Below, in pieces: positions 61,673-64,000 of a stretch of DNA of 64,000 nucleotides. Each line of letters starts with the position of its first letter. The first letter of the stretch is position 1. This DNA comes from Sindora glabra (Eukaryota > Streptophyta > Magnoliopsida > Fabales > Fabaceae), in the NCBI GenBank assembly GCA_020226215.1, contig CM035235.1, positions 68,597,283 through 68,661,282 on the forward strand, read 5' to 3'. The notes under the pieces were generated by a model that was given only the letters and a program-made list of their open reading frames with translations, made no database searches and had not been told where the DNA came from. The translations under genes were made by a program, and so were the position numbers.

Positions 61673-61681
61673 AAAGTTAAA

Positions 61682-64000
61682 TGTAGAATAGTGATAGATA
61701 TACTTGTTTGCAGTTCTAAGTTATGGTCGAGCAAATGTGACACATCTTGATTTTTAACGAAACGCAGCTTTGAATAAGTGGAGCTTAGAGTTGGGTTTGG
61801 ATAAAGTAAGATATTGGAAATCAAAAAGATGCATGGCAAGATCGAGACCTGAAAAGTGGGATGAAGAATCTTTCTTTCCTTTTATTATTATTTGAATCTA
61901 GAGCTATTCTTCCCATTTTTATTGATCTGAATCCATATTTGTTTTTCTGCAGATCTACAACCATGATCATTCTAAAGAAGAATCATTGTGATGTGGTGGC
62001 AAATTCCATGGCTCTGTTAGTGGTAACTTCTTTCCCTTGTTGATCACACCGTCATCCTCTGCATCTCTGCCTCTGTCTCCTAGATTCAAACATTTTGTCG
62101 TATAGATCTAAAATTTTAGATCCAAGTGGACAAAGTTATTCCTTTTTTATTAGTTACATGACATTCTAGCTTTTTTGGGTCTATGGCAAAAGGAAGCAAA
62201 GATTCTATTTTTGAATCTCAATAATGTGAGAAAAACCACCCTTCTTCACATGCTAAAAGACGAGATAGGTATATTTTCACTGATATTTTTTTATTTGCCT
62301 TTTGCATATGTTCTTGAAGAGTAACGAAAAAAACTTAGGTTTTGATTCTATGTTTTCTTCCAGAGATTAGTTCAACACCGACTAATCCAACACCCTACTT
62401 CGGAGGAATTGGGCATTGGGATGTTCAAGTTTAAGGCTCTTGATTTGGGTAGTCATAAATTGCTTACAAAGTTTGCAGAGATTATCATGCGGTTATTATG
62501 TTTGACTGCCTTGACTTCTTTCTACTTATCAATTATACTATTTATTGGGTCTAGCTCTGCAGATTAGTTGCAAAAGCAATTCTAATTATATTGCAAATTC
62601 TTCACTTCTCTGATTTGTTGTTTGTCTTCCTTATCTAAATAAAATATTAAAATCTCAAGAAACGAAAAGAAAGATGATTGGGGTGTTTTGCAATAAATAA
62701 AATTTGTGAAATCTTTCTGTAAATATAAAAAAATTAAATAAAAACCATTAACTAAAATTAATCAAAGGCTGTAATTTCATTCTATTAATAGCAATTTTCC
62801 CAAATTGCTTCGGAAGTCCGCACTTTCATTTTTAGTCATATCTCTATGATTAAATAGTTGTATAAATATTTGTCTTAATTTGAAAATTGAAAAAGAAGGG
62901 GCAGCAAACATTAAGTTTAGGTTTACTCGGGTGGAATAAAATGAAAAATAAAATGTTTTGTTTGGTTGCCATTATAGTTTTTTCTTTTTAATTCTGTTAG
63001 AAGATTTTTTTTTAAAGAAAATCTTTTTTATTGAAAAATTATAATATCAAGTGCTATGTGATAGTGGAGAAAATAACTTCTAATTTAAAATAGAGGACAT
63101 TATTTTTTACCACTCTCCATAATTAACAAAGAACAAATATAATATTTTTCATATGTTAATATTTTATAATTGTATTTTTATAAAAAAAAATATTTCTGTC
63201 AAAGGATAAGAATGAATCCCATCAAATGTAATTTTTATTCCATCTACATTAATGCACTGGAATGGTCGTTTGTCCCTTATAAAATGAACTTTTTACACCT
63301 TTATCTTTTCTGTTTTTCGTATGTTTTCATGTCCCTTGAAAGGGCAATCAATCAACCGTTAAAGAGGGTGGCCAAAAACATTCTAGTTTCCAAGGCACCT
63401 AATAGCTTCTTCAAAAGTCCCGTCCACAATTTGCCCAAATCTTATGTTTCACAGTAAATCGAAGATGCAGATAGTTGTCGAACTCCTGCATTTACTATAA
63501 AAACGAGTCCACCTTTGAAGGTATTTGCTTCGGTATTCACATATTGGTTATTTATGGCATAAATCTTTTGGGCTATATGAATCTTGCTTAATCCACAGAA
63601 ACCCACACAAATATCCCGAGGCCAGTTAAAAGGCAATGTCCATTTTGGTCCTATTTTGCTCTAATTAAATAAATATTTTGATGATGATGGATTTGTTTCC
63701 AACATACACTTTCATATTTTCATTAATTAAAGATTCAAAAAGAATTGTTGGCACGTTATGATTGTTGTGTTCAGGGTTATCTTGCTTAAGATTTACTTTA
63801 TTAGGAACACAACATTTCTTGAGGAGCACAGGAGTTTGATAGTTAGGTAGCAACAAATGTACTATCAAAACTTGAAATTAGAACTTAAAATATATTAAAC
63901 AATCTTAAGAAAATAAAGTGTAAAAAGGGGGAAAAAAGGCCTGCAGATTAAGATTAGAACATGGGAAAGATTTGGTTTTTCTTCTAATTGGCTCCCATCA
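61682..64000. other. Non-coding DNA
   Basis: No recognised gene. About 63070-63200 is a diverged third copy of the AT-rich repeat seen at 41.2 and 48.1 kb. An open stretch at 63442-63636 on the minus strand (64 codons) has less biased composition but no product I can name. Confidence 0.45.

Overview
This is an AT-rich window of plant nuclear DNA, almost certainly from a eudicot. I see no gene that is clearly intact. It consists of degenerate immune-receptor genes with plant transposable elements inserted in and between them. Support for a plant comes from LysM (CEBiP/LYM2-type) and S-domain (G-type lectin) receptor-kinase exons with GT-AG introns, a captured chloroplast-type ferredoxin-dependent glutamate synthase fragment, Ty1/copia, L1, CACTA and Mutator elements, a plant mobile domain, and many MITEs. 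The species cannot be named from the sequence.

Layout. 0-6.4 kb: non-coding, with a 1.1-kb Harbinger-like element (1911-3024). 6.4-13.1 kb: a complete but dead Ty1/copia element on the minus strand, with matching LTRs, PBS, PPT and a perfect 5-bp target duplication. 15.3-20.9 kb: relic S-domain receptor kinase A, a duplicated spacer, kinase relic B, and the last two exons of a LYM2-like gene. 22.6-23.2 kb: the LysM exon of a LYM2-like gene, split by a 181-bp Mutator-type MITE with a 9-bp target duplication. 23.2-23.7 kb: a GC-rich, promoter-like island with three CGTGATCA dyads and G-boxes. 25.8-27.4 kb: a probable solo LTR. 27.8-32.1 kb: a decayed MuDR transposase joined to a truncated plant mobile domain. 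34.6-37.1 kb: small repeats, a GC-rich patch, and a LYM2-like first exon with signal peptide (36.02-36.32). 41.7-48.0 kb: a full-length L1 LINE with a perfect 15-bp target duplication and a tandemly repeated 5' end. 48.3-56.9 kb: S-domain receptor kinase pseudogene C, whose last exon is split by a 5.1-kb CACTA element (48461-53579) carrying seven exons of glutamate synthase. 58.1-60.4 kb: kinase relic D with LYM2-like terminal exons. 60.6-61.7 kb: two long-TIR Mutator-like MITEs. The rest is AT-rich non-coding DNA.

How the pieces relate. A-spacer-B-LYM (15.3-20.9 kb) and C-spacer-D-LYM (53.6-60.4 kb) are two copies of one duplicated unit in the same orientation. In both B and D, a receptor-kinase transmembrane and kinase module lies directly behind LysM-protein exons instead of a lectin exon. 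The arrangement therefore predates the duplication and may be a dead LysM/S-domain-kinase chimera. The LINE is notable because its 3.9-kb ORF2 carries 27 stop codons but only one detectable frameshift, as expected if decay was dominated by C-to-T change in methylated DNA.
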